A stretch of DNA of 64,000 nucleotides, taken from assembly GCA_030407315.1 (NCBI GenBank), contig JALQPE010001780.1, positions 1 to 64,000 on the forward strand, given 5' to 3'. Shown here in pieces: positions 49,726-60,130 of this stretch; position 1 is the stretch's first letter, and every line of letters begins with the position of its first letter. This DNA comes from Asparagopsis taxiformis (Eukaryota > Rhodophyta > Florideophyceae > Bonnemaisoniales > Bonnemaisoniaceae). The position numbers were made by a program, and so were the translations under genes. The notes below the pieces were generated by a model that had not been told where the DNA came from, searched no databases, and worked only from the letters and a program-made list of their open reading frames with translations.

Positions 49726-51207
49726 ATGTTTCCATCCGCAGCCGCCCTGGCGCCCAACGTGCATTTCCGCTCCGCATCGCAGCGCTCGCGCAACAAAGAT
49801 GCCATCTTGGTGCGCATCTCGTCGCTCAAATCACTGCGAAATCTCATCGTGCTCATGTTTCTCTCGATGATACTCATCATTTGGTCGAGTCAGATTGGCG
49901 CCCATACCATTCTCACAAGTGTATCCGATTCCATTTCATCGCTTGTCGGTCACAATTCCAAACGCTTTCAACGCAACGTTTCTCTCGAACATATGATTCT
50001 CTATCGCGGCAACACAACCGCCAGTACTGTTTCCGACAAACTACAGCACGCTGACCCTGGCCGTGAGGCCAGTCGCGTGAAAGATGATGAGCTACACGAC
50101 GGGTCTTCGGGTGACAGCAATGAACAGCAACCGCCGATGGGCGTGACAGAGTCTGGACGTGAGCGAGTTGAGGGGGCGTCGAGTGAGCGTCAGGAGACAG
50201 TGAACGAGGTTACGCAACGCAATGACTCGACAGATGCGCCTACGCACAAAATTAAACTGAGTGATGTTTTGAATTTTACAACCGACACTGCAATCAATTT
50301 CATGCATTTCCATAAGACGGGCGGTGTCAGTTTCAAATCATCATTGCATAAGTTTTATCACAAGAAAGTCAAGGCCAATGGCGAGCGCGTGTTGGTGCGC
50401 GACGCGTGCTATTCGCGCGTGAAAAACGTCAAGAAAGACCCGTCCAAACCATCCTTCTTGGTCTGGCGATGCGATTGGGAGCCGCTGCGCGAAATGTCGG
50501 AAGAGGAGAGGAACAAGCATGACTTTGTGATCGGCCATCAATTCTGGGTTAATGGCGCTACAATGCTATTGAATCAGCGCGATTTGCGAACCTTCACCGT
50601 GCTACGACATCCGCTCGATCGTAAGGTATCGTTCTACTATCATTTTTTCGTGCGCGAACTCGGCCGAAATGAGTCGGATGTTTCGTTTGACGAACTGCGC
50701 GACTTTGTGTTGCGCAACAAGGTTATGACGGACGGCAAACTCGGCCGCGATCTGGGCCCGAATTATATGGCGGGTCGACTGCTGTCGGACGGAATGGACG
50801 GCTTTGTCGGCGATCAACATTATAGTCACTATGCTGTTAACGCTACGATGCAGCGTGACGTGGTGCGTAAATCGGTGCGCCTTATGGAACAGTACGTGTT
50901 TGTCGGCCTGCAGGAGCAGCCTGGCGCTTCGAAATGTATGCTTCGTAGAGTGGTCGAGGCGTTCAATGAGGTGAATGATATCGATAATGACGGCGTGAAT
51001 CGGATTGATAAGGAGGCCAAAGTGCTGAATAGTGGCTCGTATGATCTGGATGCGCGTACATTATGGAAGCGCTTTTCAGATGAGGAGCGAGCGTTGTTTG
51101 AGAATAATGAGGCTGTCGACCTCTCTATTTACGGCGAGGGGAAGAAACTGTTTCAACGACACGTGCAGCAGCTCAGATGCGCCCATCGCCTTGCAGAGGA
51201 GGTCTAA
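49726..51207 (+). CDS. Type II membrane sulfotransferase (Sulfotransfer_2-like)
   Basis: 493 residues from the first ATG at 49726. The N-terminal 35 residues are basic and polar, then a hydrophobic anchor (about 38-55, LIVLMFLSMILIIW) and a long Ser/Glu/Gln stem with NTT and NDST sequons. The catalytic domain starts NFMHFHKTGGVSFKSSL (about 191-207), the 5'-phosphosulfate loop of the 2-O and related family, and later has FTVLRHPLDRKVSFYYHF (about 288-305), the 3'-phosphate site. Acidic and Tyr-rich parts follow. Expected reaction: PAPS-dependent sulfation of a polysaccharide in the Golgi. It differs in type from the enzyme at 18270. Confidence 0.85.
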   Translation: MFPSAAALAPNVHFRSASQRSRNKDAILVRISSLKSLRNLIVLMFLSMILIIWSSQIGAHTILTSVSDSISSLVGHNSKRFQRNVSLEHMILYRGNTTASTVSDKLQHADPGREASRVKDDELHDGSSGDSNEQQPPMGVTESGRERVEGASSERQETVNEVTQRNDSTDAPTHKIKLSDVLNFTTDTAINFMHFHKTGGVSFKSSLHKFYHKKVKANGERVLVRDACYSRVKNVKKDPSKPSFLVWRCDWEPLREMSEEERNKHDFVIGHQFWVNGATMLLNQRDLRTFTVLRHPLDRKVSFYYHFFVRELGRNESDVSFDELRDFVLRNKVMTDGKLGRDLGPNYMAGRLLSDGMDGFVGDQHYSHYAVNATMQRDVVRKSVRLMEQYVFVGLQEQPGASKCMLRRVVEAFNEVNDIDNDGVNRIDKEAKVLNSGSYDLDARTLWKRFSDEERALFENNEAVDLSIYGEGKKLFQRHVQQLRCAHRLAEEV

Positions 51208-51653
51208 CTTGGCACGTGTTTAATATAGTAGTTTATAGATTTGCATTTATAAAATGTTAATATCCTTTAAATTAACTCAATTACTGTGCCACTTGTTTTT
51301 GGCATCTATATGTTTAAAAGGCTCGACACGTCGTCTCTACCAATTCGACTGTGATCGACATCAAATCAATTACCAACTTGCCTATCCCTTCAAATTCCGT
51401 AAACTCAGACAAATTTAAAATTATTCCCCAACTTTTATGAACAAATCGCAAACCACAAAAGACCTAAATGCATGCACAGGACAAAGTTGAAAATCAATTA
51501 AAATTTCATCCAACGTCGCCGTCGACGCCAATCAAGCAACAATTTGTGCGCAAACCAACCAGGTAGCATCATCCCCGAGCGTCTCTACTCGTCTCCGCAC
51601 CCGTCACAACACAGCCGCCGCATCGCAATCACACGTCGATCGCACCTGCAACA
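51208..51653. other. Intergenic, no gene seen
   Basis: A/T-rich flank with TTTAAA tracts. No RNA gene or other feature recognised. Confidence 0.4.
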
Positions 51654-52031
51654 ATGGCGCGCGAAACAACAAGAACGAGCGAACTGCGCACGAAAACAAA
51701 GGCCGATCTCGAAAAGGAGGCCGAAGATCTACGCATTGAACTGGGACAATTGCGCGTCGCAAAGGTCACCGGAGGTCCAGCCTCCAAGTTGGCCAAGATT
51801 CGTGAGGTGCGCAAATCTATCGCTCGCGTTCTCACCGTTCTCACCGCCCAGAAGCGTGATGCCCTCAAGGACCATTACGCCGGAAAGAAGTTCAAGCCGC
51901 TTGATCTGCGCTTCAAGAAGACGCGCGCCATCCGTCGCAGACTAACCAAGCAGCAGATTAACAAGAAGACCTTGCGGCAGACCAAGAAGGACAAGGCGTT
52001 CCCTATGCGTAAATTCGCTGTCAAGGCCTGA
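51654..52031 (+). CDS. RPL35: Ribosomal protein L35 (uL29), cytosolic
   Basis: 125 residues, single exon. [33 protein letters not shown] (about 9-41) and [25 protein letters not shown] match the uL29 helices, then the basic [17 protein letters not shown] and [21 protein letters not shown]. Length fits the family (about 123). It sits at the exit of the peptide tunnel of the large subunit, where SRP and other factors dock. Many homologues have an intron after the first codons; none here. It converges on the aminotransferase gene at 72 bp. Confidence 0.97.
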   Translation: MARETTRTSELRTKTKADLEKEAEDLRIELGQLRVAKVTGGPASKLAKIREVRKSIARVLTVLTAQKRDALKDHYAGKKFKPLDLRFKKTRAIRRRLTKQQINKKTLRQTKKDKAFPMRKFAVKA

Positions 52032-52103
52032 TTCGTTCCCATTTGTTTGACAAGCTAATGTAAAGCAATTGTTTCAAATCTCACACTTGTTGTAGATGGT
52101 TAT

Positions 52104-53519
52104 TTACTTTTCCTTCATGTTCTGTAGCGCGATTGCGGCTTGAGCTAAAGTGTCCTCCGGTTTGCAGAATGCAAATCGCACGCAGCTCTGCGATAACTCA
52201 TCCCTACCGACGTGGTCTGCGCTGTAGAATGCCGAAATCGGTATACTAGTTATTCCCGCTAGCGACATGTTTCTCGCAATGTTGTAATCACATCGATCAA
52301 TCGTATCAGGATCAATCTGTAGATCGTTCCCATCTACATAGTCGCGAATCGCGCCTGGTAGACCAGCCACTCTTCGTGTAACATGCTCCTTTGGAACACT
52401 TGCGCACACGTAAAACGCACCTTGCGGGAGAATCGGATTCATACCAGCCGCTCGTAAAGACTCGAACAAAATATCGCGCTTCTTTCTATACCTCTCACAC
52501 AGAGCCTTATAGTAGTTATCCTCCCCATCATAACTCTGCTCGGCAATCCGTAACGCATCCGCAATCGCAATCTGCGACACCGTGCTCACCGAAAACACAA
52601 TAAACTGCTGTGCAATCTGCAGATCCTTCATCAATTCCGCACACCCAACAACCCAACCAATCTTCAACCCCGTCGCACTAAACGTCTTCCCCGCACTATA
52701 AATGCTCAGCGTACGCTCAAACGCCGACTGCGACACAGACGCAAACGGAACATGCTCGCCTTCAAACACCAAATGCTCATAAACCTCATCCGAAAGCACA
52801 ACACACTGCGGAGCACGCTCATCCAACAAAGCGGCAATCTGCTCAAACTCTTGCCGCGTAAACACCTTACCCGTCGGATTATGCGGCGAATTCAAAATCA
52901 GCATACGCGTCTTCGGCGAAATACAATCGGCCAATTCACGCAGATCCAGCACAAGATCTGCGGAACAACCAGCCGCAACGCCACGATCCATCCGAAGCGG
53001 CACATGCACCGGCGACGCGCCGGCCATTAGCACCGCTGCATTGTAAACATCAAAAGCGGGCTCGATGATGAGCACTTCGTCGCCGTCACTCAGCAGCGCC
53101 TGACAAGCGACTTGCAGCGCCTGCGACGCGCCAACAGTCACCAAAACCTCGCGCATCGGATCCACCACGCGTGTGTCCCGCATGCATTTCGGAACGAGTC
53201 GCGGCGTGTACGTCGCGGCGATCTGCCGCACGAGCTGCGGCTCACCGGCGGAGCGCGCATACTGACTGTACGCGTCGTTCGCGACGCTCGATGTTAATGC
53301 AGTGGTGAGAAACGGCGCCGGTCCCCACCCGGGAAAGCCCTGGCCTATTGGCGAGTGTTAGTTTGTGATGCTCATGCGCGTCGCGGAAGGCTGCGACTTC
53401 GTACCGAGATTTATCGAGTTGGTCAGCTGCGAGAGCGGGCCGAATTCTAGCCAGACACTCGGTCCGTTGAACGGTCGCATGCGCATGGCGCGTTGGTGCA
53501 GACGAGTTGTGCGCGTCAT
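52104..53519 (-). CDS. Kynurenine/glutamine-type aminotransferase
   Basis: Two exons: 53519-53405 and 53344-52104, joined across a 60-nt intron (GTACGA..., CTAAC branch, AATAG). The exon junction restores INLGQGFPGW, part of the class I/II signature; the second exon alone would begin within the protein at a GTG. 451 residues: PSVWLEFGPL, then VTVGASQALQ, NSPHNPTGKVF, SDEVYEHLVF, and SIYSAGKTFSATGLKIGW with the PLP-binding Lys. The arrangement matches KYAT/CCBL enzymes, which transaminate kynurenine, glutamine or methionine-derived 2-oxo acids. The first residues MTRTTRLHQRAMRMRP are Arg-rich and could be a short presequence. Confidence 0.93.
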
Positions 53520-53896
53520 TGGTGGATGCGTTGGCGGTAGTTTGGATTGACGCGTGGTGTTGTGGAAGATGCATTTTATACTGTGGCTTGTCGGTTGAGA
53601 AACGTGGCAGTGAGTGGAAATACTCAGAGTGGTGCTTGGCCATGGTAGAATCCCAGATTATATCTGTGTGATAAAAAATAAAAGTTTAGCGACTGGGGAA
53701 CGGTACCAATCTTGGCGATCTTGCAGCTGAAATTGAAATCAATTGAGGTAAGACACTTGCGTTTACTGTATGGCATACGGTGAGGTCAGCAGAATCTCAA
53801 GTCGAGGTGAACAAAGCTACCCATAGCCCTCTCCAAACGAGCAACGCCGCCCGTTTGAATGGTGCGTATGTGGATTAACAGTGCGAAACATTCGTG
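53520..53896. other. Divergent promoter region
   Basis: Contains a G-free run and AAAATAAAAG near 53675, but no gene or clear regulatory element. Confidence 0.4.
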
Positions 53897-54451
53897 ATGG
53901 CGTCTTCCTTGCGGCGAAAAATCGAGCAATTGATCAAACTGATCTCCAGTGTGATCGGTGCAATTCGATTTGCATTTGTTATGGCCATTGTGATGGTATG
54001 CGTTATAGCCTTTGTACTAAGTCTCATCGCATGGCCATTATTTCCACCCGCGGTCATCATTATCGTTGTGCTCGCCGTCGCCGGCGTCGTGTACATCAAG
54101 ATGAAGGAGTCGCAAGTGGACGAAGTGCTGGAGAAAGTGGAGGCGTTTGTGGGATCCGATGAGGATGGTGATGACGCCACTTCACATGTTGAACATCTTG
54201 TGCAGACCCTTGTGGACACGGTTCTAGACTCGATTTCGGACACGTTTCTCATGATTCCGCTCGCGTTTCTTGCTGGCGGTATTTTGATGTATATTGCTAG
54301 TTTACGACAATTGGGTGCCGTGCTGATCATCATCGGTATTGTGCTCTTTCTTGCTTCCATGTGTTTGTGCAGTTGTGTCAAGTATGCTACCCATAGTCAG
54401 GTGCGCAAATTGTTCGCCGATGACAGCGAAGCTTCGCCGTTGTTGGAATAA
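53897..54451 (+). CDS. Small multi-pass membrane protein
   Basis: 184 residues from the ATG at 53897 (the preceding codon is GTG). Residues 1-20 are amphipathic (RRKIEQLIKLISSVI), followed by two close membrane segments (about 25-70: FAFVMAIVMVCVIAFVLSLIAW, PAVIIIVVLAVAGVVYI), an acidic loop (DEVLEKVEAFVGSDEDGDDA), and two more segments (about 115-160: FLMIPLAFLAGGILMYIA, LGAVLIIIGIVLFLASMCLCSC). The tail HSQVRKLFADDSEASPLLE ends in a leucine-containing acidic stretch. No family or catalytic residues recognised. Divergent from the aminotransferase. Confidence 0.6.
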   Translation: MASSLRRKIEQLIKLISSVIGAIRFAFVMAIVMVCVIAFVLSLIAWPLFPPAVIIIVVLAVAGVVYIKMKESQVDEVLEKVEAFVGSDEDGDDATSHVEHLVQTLVDTVLDSISDTFLMIPLAFLAGGILMYIASLRQLGAVLIIIGIVLFLASMCLCSCVKYATHSQVRKLFADDSEASPLLE

Positions 54452-54668
54452 GTCGGTGGTTGGCAAGCGGTCGGCTTTAGTTTGCAGCAAATCCTGCAAC
54501 GTAATCTATCTCACACAAACCATTCATCGACTCCCTGCATCTTGTAGAGATCGATTGACAGCTGAGCTGGCAGCATCTTCTAGATTTGTGCGCAGTCCTT
54601 AAATACTCTCTTTAGACATGTACATTACTAAAATACAGACAGCATGCGTCACACAATCTTCTCCGCTT

Positions 54669-57641
54669 CTATCGCAATGCCGACATGAAAATTCTGCCCA
54701 TGGCTTGAATTCCCAACGCTCTTTCGCTTAGAATCTGTAATCGAGTCACTGCAGCTTCGCCGTGAGACAGCGGAGCAACTTGACGCAAGTTCGGAAAATC
54801 ACCTGCGTCACTCTTATCCTTTGAACGTTCTTTGCTGTCTGACCGCTCCACTCCAAGCTGTGAGAATTTTCGACTGCGCGAACGACCCTTTTTGCTTTTC
54901 ACTCCATGCACATCGTTTTGGTCTGGTGCATAGTCTTCGCCTTCCGCAACCAGGTCACGCCCGGAAAGCACGATGGTCAACACATCTTCCAATGTTGATT
55001 CGATGTCGATTACGGAAATCTTCCACATCATATCAATAGCATTCGTTGCCATGTCTATCGCAATGTTTCGAGCTTCTTCATCAGATATAAACCGGCTTCC
55101 TCGCCCAGTTTTCATCACACGATCGTGCAATTTTCGTTGCTTGTCCATCACACGCCCCGCTGCATTCATGGCCTTGTACTGCGATGATACCTTGTGCGAC
55201 CGAAGAGATGCCTTTCTCACCATTGCGCCCAAGCTGAATGACCGCCCCTTGTCCATCAGATATGACGTCTGCAGTACATACGCATTACCAACAGTGTACA
55301 GCAACGACGGGCCAAAACTGGCCTCTTTCAACTTGCGCATGCGACGGTGCGTACTACTGAGAAATCCTTTCTTATCACCATCAACCCAGGGTTTCAACGT
55401 CTTGATCATTTCAAGCACCAGTTTTCCAACGCGAGCACGCTGAAACTCGTTTAGAACGTCCTCTCCTGGCGTCACACCGCTTTCATCGATGTTGCTAGCC
55501 AAGCTGGCCAATTGAAGCTCACCAATGATATCGATAAACTGGTCAGAGCCAAACACCATAGCAAACAGAGTAGACGGATCTATCATGTCGACACTATTCT
55601 TGACCAGACCCTTGTCCCCGTACCGATCGTACATTGCACGCGATTGCGGATCAGACAACACACGGTACGCCTCGGCAAGCTTTTGAAACTTATCCGTCGC
55701 AGTTTCATCGCCCATATTCTTGTCTGGATGGCACTCGCGTGCCAATCGATAGTATGATCGTTTGATACTTGCTTCGCTTGCGTCGCGCGGTACTTGCAGC
55801 AAGTCGTAGAACTTTTGATGACTTTCCGCGGGCATCGAGAAACTAGTTCTATCCTGTTCTGGCGGCTGTTGTGGACTCTCCCTCCTTGAGCTATGACGGC
55901 TATTAGCACTTCGTTGTGAAGCCATTCTGGGCAGTTGTTTCGAGCCTGCCGATCTGCCGTTGGAATTGTCTCGTGATTCTAATAAACTTCCCGATCTCCT
56001 ACCCCGCGTGCCCGCACCGACACTCGATACCCTAGCAGGACTGTATGGCGCCTCTGCAGAGGCACTGCCGGAAGATGTAAACTCCTCATCTGAATTTTCC
56101 CAATCTGACTCGGCACCTTCACTTGCAATAACATACATCGAGTTCCTCAGGCCTTCCAATAAACGATGAGACGTAGGACAGTGCTCGAGTGCTTTTTCAA
56201 AGGCGTCGCGTGCTCGTGCAGGACAACCATTTTCCAGATGTGCAGTCCCGAGACGAATCCATCCCTCATCCCATTTCGGGTTCCGCCGGACGACTTCTTG
56301 TGCGTCGCGAACAGCCATTGCAAAGCAATCTCGGTCATCTAAATCGAGGGCCTTCTGCAGCCAAACTGTACTGCGACTGCAAAGGCAGATGAGGAACTGT
56401 TTATCTGCCTTTGACGTGATTGCATTGAGAATGGCTGTGTACTCTTGAATCGATTCATCGTAGCTGCCATCAAGGAGTAGTTGATGAGCGTGTTTCATGG
56501 CGGCTGCGGTGTGATCAGAGGACTGTGTGTCATCGTCGTCATGACTGGAACCACCTTCTTCAACGGATTCGAATCGCTCGTCGGTTGCAGAGCTGTCATC
56601 GTGCGTATCAGCATGTGTATCCAGTGGCGGTTGCGGAATCGGTGTCGGAACTCGGTCCTGAACAGAGCGTGCGGGTGGAGCGGGGGAGGTGGACGGGCTT
56701 GGGATTGAAGTTGGAGTAGAGACAGTTTGTGGTCTATCAACGGATGGAGGAGAAGATTGTGGCATGGGAGTATGTAAAACTCGATGAGAGATCGGCGACT
56801 CAAAACTGGAGGGATCTATCTCATCAATTAAATGAGCACGTGTTGGAGAGTTGTATGCAGATTGTTTCGGCGGTTGATTGATTGGAGTGCGCGCTGAGGA
56901 TGTATACGACGAGCGGTCTCTTACGGTACGGTGTTCGCGGGAGGAGCGATTGCGCGGGATGTTCTGAACGAGACGCTTGACTCTGCTGGTCGGGGAGGTA
57001 GTTTTTGCGGTCGGACGCAATGGAGGCGGCGGGGGCGGGGGCGGAGACGAGGGAGGTGGAGGCGGTGGAGAGGGGACATGAAAGGAGGTAGCGGACGGGG
57101 AGGGCAGGGAGGTTGCATAATCGGAGTGACGAAGAACCGAGAGGCTGTCCACGGAGAGGTCGGCGACGATGGGCGTCGAGGAATGACGGGCGTGGAGATG
57201 TGGGGGTGGGGGCTGGTGACGCGAGGGCAGTTTGGTCAGTTGCGCAGCGGTTGCGGAGGAGAGACCGAGAGATGCGAAACGCAGGGAACTGTCGTGTGGA
57301 CAATGCGACATGCCCTGTCGCAAGGCGTCATGCGCAAAGGCGGGCTGGTCTGAGACGGAGTAGGCGGCGAAGAGGGCGAGCCAGGCGGCGGGGAGATGGG
57401 GATCGATGGCGGCGGCTTGATGGGCGTCAGCAATTGCATTTGCGGCTGCGGATTGGTAGGCGGGGGTGTTGGGTGGGAGTAGTGCACAGGCCTGAGTGTA
57501 GGCTTCGGCGCGGTCGAGATAGTGTGGGACAGCGTGATGGGGCGTCGGCGAAGTGGATATGTTGTGCGAGGTTTGGGAAATTTCGGACAGGACTGTGGAT
57601 GGGAGCTCGTCGACCTGGATGGGGGGTGGATGGTAGGACAT
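54669..57641 (-). CDS. DnaJ protein with TPR and DnaJ-X-like domain
   Basis: 990 residues. About residues 20-130 hold a TPR-like helical region (AEAYTQACALLPPNTPAY, AAWLALFAAYSV). A long Pro/Ser-rich linker (about 150-360) follows, then a second TPR-like set around 380-500 (AHQLLLDGSYDESIQEYTAIL, WDEGWIRLGTAHLENG). The J domain lies near 607-672, with KFYDLLQVPRDASEASIKRSYY, the HPD motif in CHPDKN and FQKLAEAYRVLSD. After it comes DPSTLFAMVFGSDQFIDIIGEL, typical of the DnaJ-X domain. J proteins activate Hsp70. Coil-rich Lys/Arg tail at the end. Membership in a specific TPR-J subfamily is inference. Confidence 0.88.
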   Translation of the reverse strand: MSYHPPPIQVDELPSTVLSEISQTSHNISTSPTPHHAVPHYLDRAEAYTQACALLPPNTPAYQSAAANAIADAHQAAAIDPHLPAAWLALFAAYSVSDQPAFAHDALRQGMSHCPHDSSLRFASLGLSSATAAQLTKLPSRHQPPPPHLHARHSSTPIVADLSVDSLSVLRHSDYATSLPSPSATSFHVPSPPPPPPSSPPPPPPPPLRPTAKTTSPTSRVKRLVQNIPRNRSSREHRTVRDRSSYTSSARTPINQPPKQSAYNSPTRAHLIDEIDPSSFESPISHRVLHTPMPQSSPPSVDRPQTVSTPTSIPSPSTSPAPPARSVQDRVPTPIPQPPLDTHADTHDDSSATDERFESVEEGGSSHDDDDTQSSDHTAAAMKHAHQLLLDGSYDESIQEYTAILNAITSKADKQFLICLCSRSTVWLQKALDLDDRDCFAMAVRDAQEVVRRNPKWDEGWIRLGTAHLENGCPARARDAFEKALEHCPTSHRLLEGLRNSMYVIASEGAESDWENSDEEFTSSGSASAEAPYSPARVSSVGAGTRGRRSGSLLESRDNSNGRSAGSKQLPRMASQRSANSRHSSRRESPQQPPEQDRTSFSMPAESHQKFYDLLQVPRDASEASIKRSYYRLARECHPDKNMGDETATDKFQKLAEAYRVLSDPQSRAMYDRYGDKGLVKNSVDMIDPSTLFAMVFGSDQFIDIIGELQLASLASNIDESGVTPGEDVLNEFQRARVGKLVLEMIKTLKPWVDGDKKGFLSSTHRRMRKLKEASFGPSLLYTVGNAYVLQTSYLMDKGRSFSLGAMVRKASLRSHKVSSQYKAMNAAGRVMDKQRKLHDRVMKTGRGSRFISDEEARNIAIDMATNAIDMMWKISVIDIESTLEDVLTIVLSGRDLVAEGEDYAPDQNDVHGVKSKKGRSRSRKFSQLGVERSDSKERSKDKSDAGDFPNLRQVAPLSHGEAAVTRLQILSERALGIQAMGRIFMSALR

Positions 57642-57950
57642 GGTGGAATGGGGGAGGGGGACGAGCGGAAATTTTGGGTGGGGGAGCGAGCGAGCGAGCG
57701 AATGAATGGAAGGCGACAGACTAGTCAGGGGTTAGTTATAGGAGCGGAACGCAACGGATGTTTGGCATGTATTATTAATGGCATGCAGTAACCAACAAAG
57801 GTGTTTATGTTCGTTTGACGAGTGATATGACGGGCGGAAAATACGTGCGTTTGCGTTTTGCTTACCACGACAGTTGAACGCTGATTGGATCAAACAAACT
57901 GTGTACGAGCGGATGCGCTACTGTAGACTCGCGACTTGATTTACTGTAAT
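57642..57950. other. Promoter of the DnaJ gene
   Basis: The first 80 bp are strongly G-rich on the plus strand (GGGGGAGGGGG, GAGCGAGCGAGCGAG), i.e. C-rich on the coding strand. Otherwise nothing recognised. Confidence 0.5.
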
Positions 57951-59492
57951 TCATTCCTCGTCGCCATGCACACGGAAGCGATAAATGCACGTCTGTGCAG
58001 CACCATGGTTGCTTAAAATCTCCAATCGAATCGCTCGCATCCGCTCGACTCGTCTGCCGCCGTTGAGCACAAAGCTTTGCAAATGCCGACGATTATCGCT
58101 CATATCAAATCGAAATTCGCCCAGATTGCTCACCGCGCCCTCCTCAACTGCGACCCCACTCGCGTTGAGCGCAATACCCCAAACGCGAAAGTCGCGTAGC
58201 GCCCCCGCGACCGACGACGCGCTCCCTTTCGGCGTGTGCTCGACCGTCACACTGCGCGGCCGAACCGGTCGCGCCAGTTGAATGGTCACGCTGCCGCGCG
58301 AGCCCGGAAACGCCCAGCAATTGCCCGGCAGTACCTCCGGTTGCAACATTGTGATCGGTCGCAGCGGCCATGCATACTTGTATCTGATCCCGCCCTGCGA
58401 TTGCCCCAACAACGACATGCCGCTCTCGCGAATGTACCGCACGTACATTTGCAGCATGCTCGGCCAACTCGACACAATCGATGCGCCAAAACTCGCTAGA
58501 GCGTAATCGGCAGGCAGTCCCTTGTCCGCTGCGTATCGTTCCGAGATGCTCACGAAATCGTCGCGCGATTCCCAACCTTTGGCCGGGTTTAAATCTCTTG
58601 AAATGCGCGCCGCTTCTTCAGCACCAGCCCGACGCGCCTCCGTCAGCAGCGTGGGTAAAATCACTGATTCCAATTCTTCTCTTGAAACAAAGTCTCCTTC
58701 AATTCTCTCCGATTTCCAAGCATTTCGGAATAGAACCTTCAACACAATCTTGCCACCATACACAATCTTGTTTCCCAATGTGCCCACCGTTGTTCGCACA
58801 TCGGGAGCATATCTAATACTCAACACCTCACTCGCGCGCTCTGTCATCACCGCACATTGGTCCCTCAAAGCCATCCATGCCGGTTTCCCGACCCCCTTTC
58901 TCTCCTTTACACGCTCATCCAGCAGCAAAAGCACGCCCATCGCGCATACAAACATCACCACCAGTAGAACAATCGGCGCGACACGTCTTCCATTTCCAGA
59001 CCGCACCTCGGCGCGACCAGTAGTGCCGCCAACGTTTGGTCGCACACCTTCATCGACATCTTCCACAATTTCCTCCTCTTCCTCTCGCACCGGCTGCAAA
59101 CGCGAGCGCGCAGCGGGGCGCGCGTCCGTACTCGTCGTGCGCCAGCGCGAGTTCACGGGGCGACGCGCCGCAGAGCCCAGAATATCGAACAGCGAAAGAC
59201 GCACCTTGTCCACCACGCCGCCTGTGGGCGTTTGCGGCGACTCGACGCGCTCTTGTTCGTCGGCTGCGGCCGACTCTTCGGAGAGGAACTGATGCGGAGA
59301 ATCTTTGTATCGCATACGACGCGAATCTTTGCCGGTAGCACTGTTGGTCAGCATGCCTGACGATGGCAGCGCCGAGATCTCGCTTTCGACAATGTAGCCG
59401 TTTCCGTGCAGCGAATAGGCGCCGGGTTGCGAAAGGCCCGGCGTTGTCTGCCGCTTGCGACGCAGACGTTCGGATCGTCTTGCACTGCTCAT
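57951..59492 (-). CDS. SUN-domain nuclear envelope protein
   Basis: 513 residues, single exon. The N-terminal 165 residues are basic then acidic (EEEEEIVEDVDEG) and probably face the nucleoplasm. One membrane segment at about 170-192 (APIVLLVVMFVCAMGVLLLL) is followed by a helical lumenal part. The SUN domain occupies about 320-513: DYALASFGASIV, LPGNCWAFPGSRGSVTIQLARPVRP, VTVEHTPKGSASS and the C-terminal RAIRLEILSNHG...TCIYRFRVHG. In the family it binds KASH proteins across the perinuclear space to form LINC bridges. Length and order resemble SUN1/2-type proteins of plants and fungi. Confidence 0.93.
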   Translation of the reverse strand: MSSARRSERLRRKRQTTPGLSQPGAYSLHGNGYIVESEISALPSSGMLTNSATGKDSRRMRYKDSPHQFLSEESAAADEQERVESPQTPTGGVVDKVRLSLFDILGSAARRPVNSRWRTTSTDARPAARSRLQPVREEEEEIVEDVDEGVRPNVGGTTGRAEVRSGNGRRVAPIVLLVVMFVCAMGVLLLLDERVKERKGVGKPAWMALRDQCAVMTERASEVLSIRYAPDVRTTVGTLGNKIVYGGKIVLKVLFRNAWKSERIEGDFVSREELESVILPTLLTEARRAGAEEAARISRDLNPAKGWESRDDFVSISERYAADKGLPADYALASFGASIVSSWPSMLQMYVRYIRESGMSLLGQSQGGIRYKYAWPLRPITMLQPEVLPGNCWAFPGSRGSVTIQLARPVRPRSVTVEHTPKGSASSVAGALRDFRVWGIALNASGVAVEEGAVSNLGEFRFDMSDNRRHLQSFVLNGGRRVERMRAIRLEILSNHGAAQTCIYRFRVHGDEE

Positions 59493-60130
59493 TTGTGCGG
59501 GTGGGCGGCGGAAATTTCACACAGTTGCACGCGGACGGGAACGGCGCAAACCAGATGGATGCAACTGCGGTTGGCGGACGGACTGCTTGTTGAATGGGGT
59601 TTGTAATTCGCTGCGTGAAATGTGGTACAGATGATGGGATTAGTGTAACATGATTTGCTGGCGCAGGTCGCTGTAAACGGGCAATCCTGCGCCCGGTGAC
59701 CAAGGCATAAACGTGCTTTGGATAGATGTGTTATGTGCGGACGGAATGTGTGATTCAAGCACGTTTGAGCTGCCTACGGTTGGGAGTTTAGTTTTCAAAC
59801 GTTTAGACTGCAATTGCGCCAAAACTGCCGTTTCAGCACAGATCTAAATGAATTTAAATTTGTTCCAACGCACCAGTCCGGCCCTACCCTGCCCCGCCGC
59901 TCTGTAATTTGGACCGTTTCGAAATTGCTTTTTCTCTCTTACCCCTGTTCTCGTCGGCGCCGAAAGCCCTTCTTTTGTTCCTTGATTTCAAATCCGATTT
60001 ATACAACCTTGATCCGATCTCTTGTGATATCACATTGCTGTGCTGCCGAGATCGTGTTCCTTGCCATTCCGTCCCACCCATCTATCTATTGTTTGTTGCG
60101 ACAGTGAAACAATCACCTACCAAATTAACA
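59493..60130. other. Divergent promoter region
   Basis: 638 bp. Open codons run upstream of 60131 in frame to 59909 but encode no recognised sequence. No RNA gene seen. Confidence 0.45.

Noticed and set aside
53242..53643. 133-codon minus frame upstream of the aminotransferase
   Set aside because: Wrong frame; the true first exon (53519-53405) lies in another frame and is shown by the protein joint INLG-QGFPGW.
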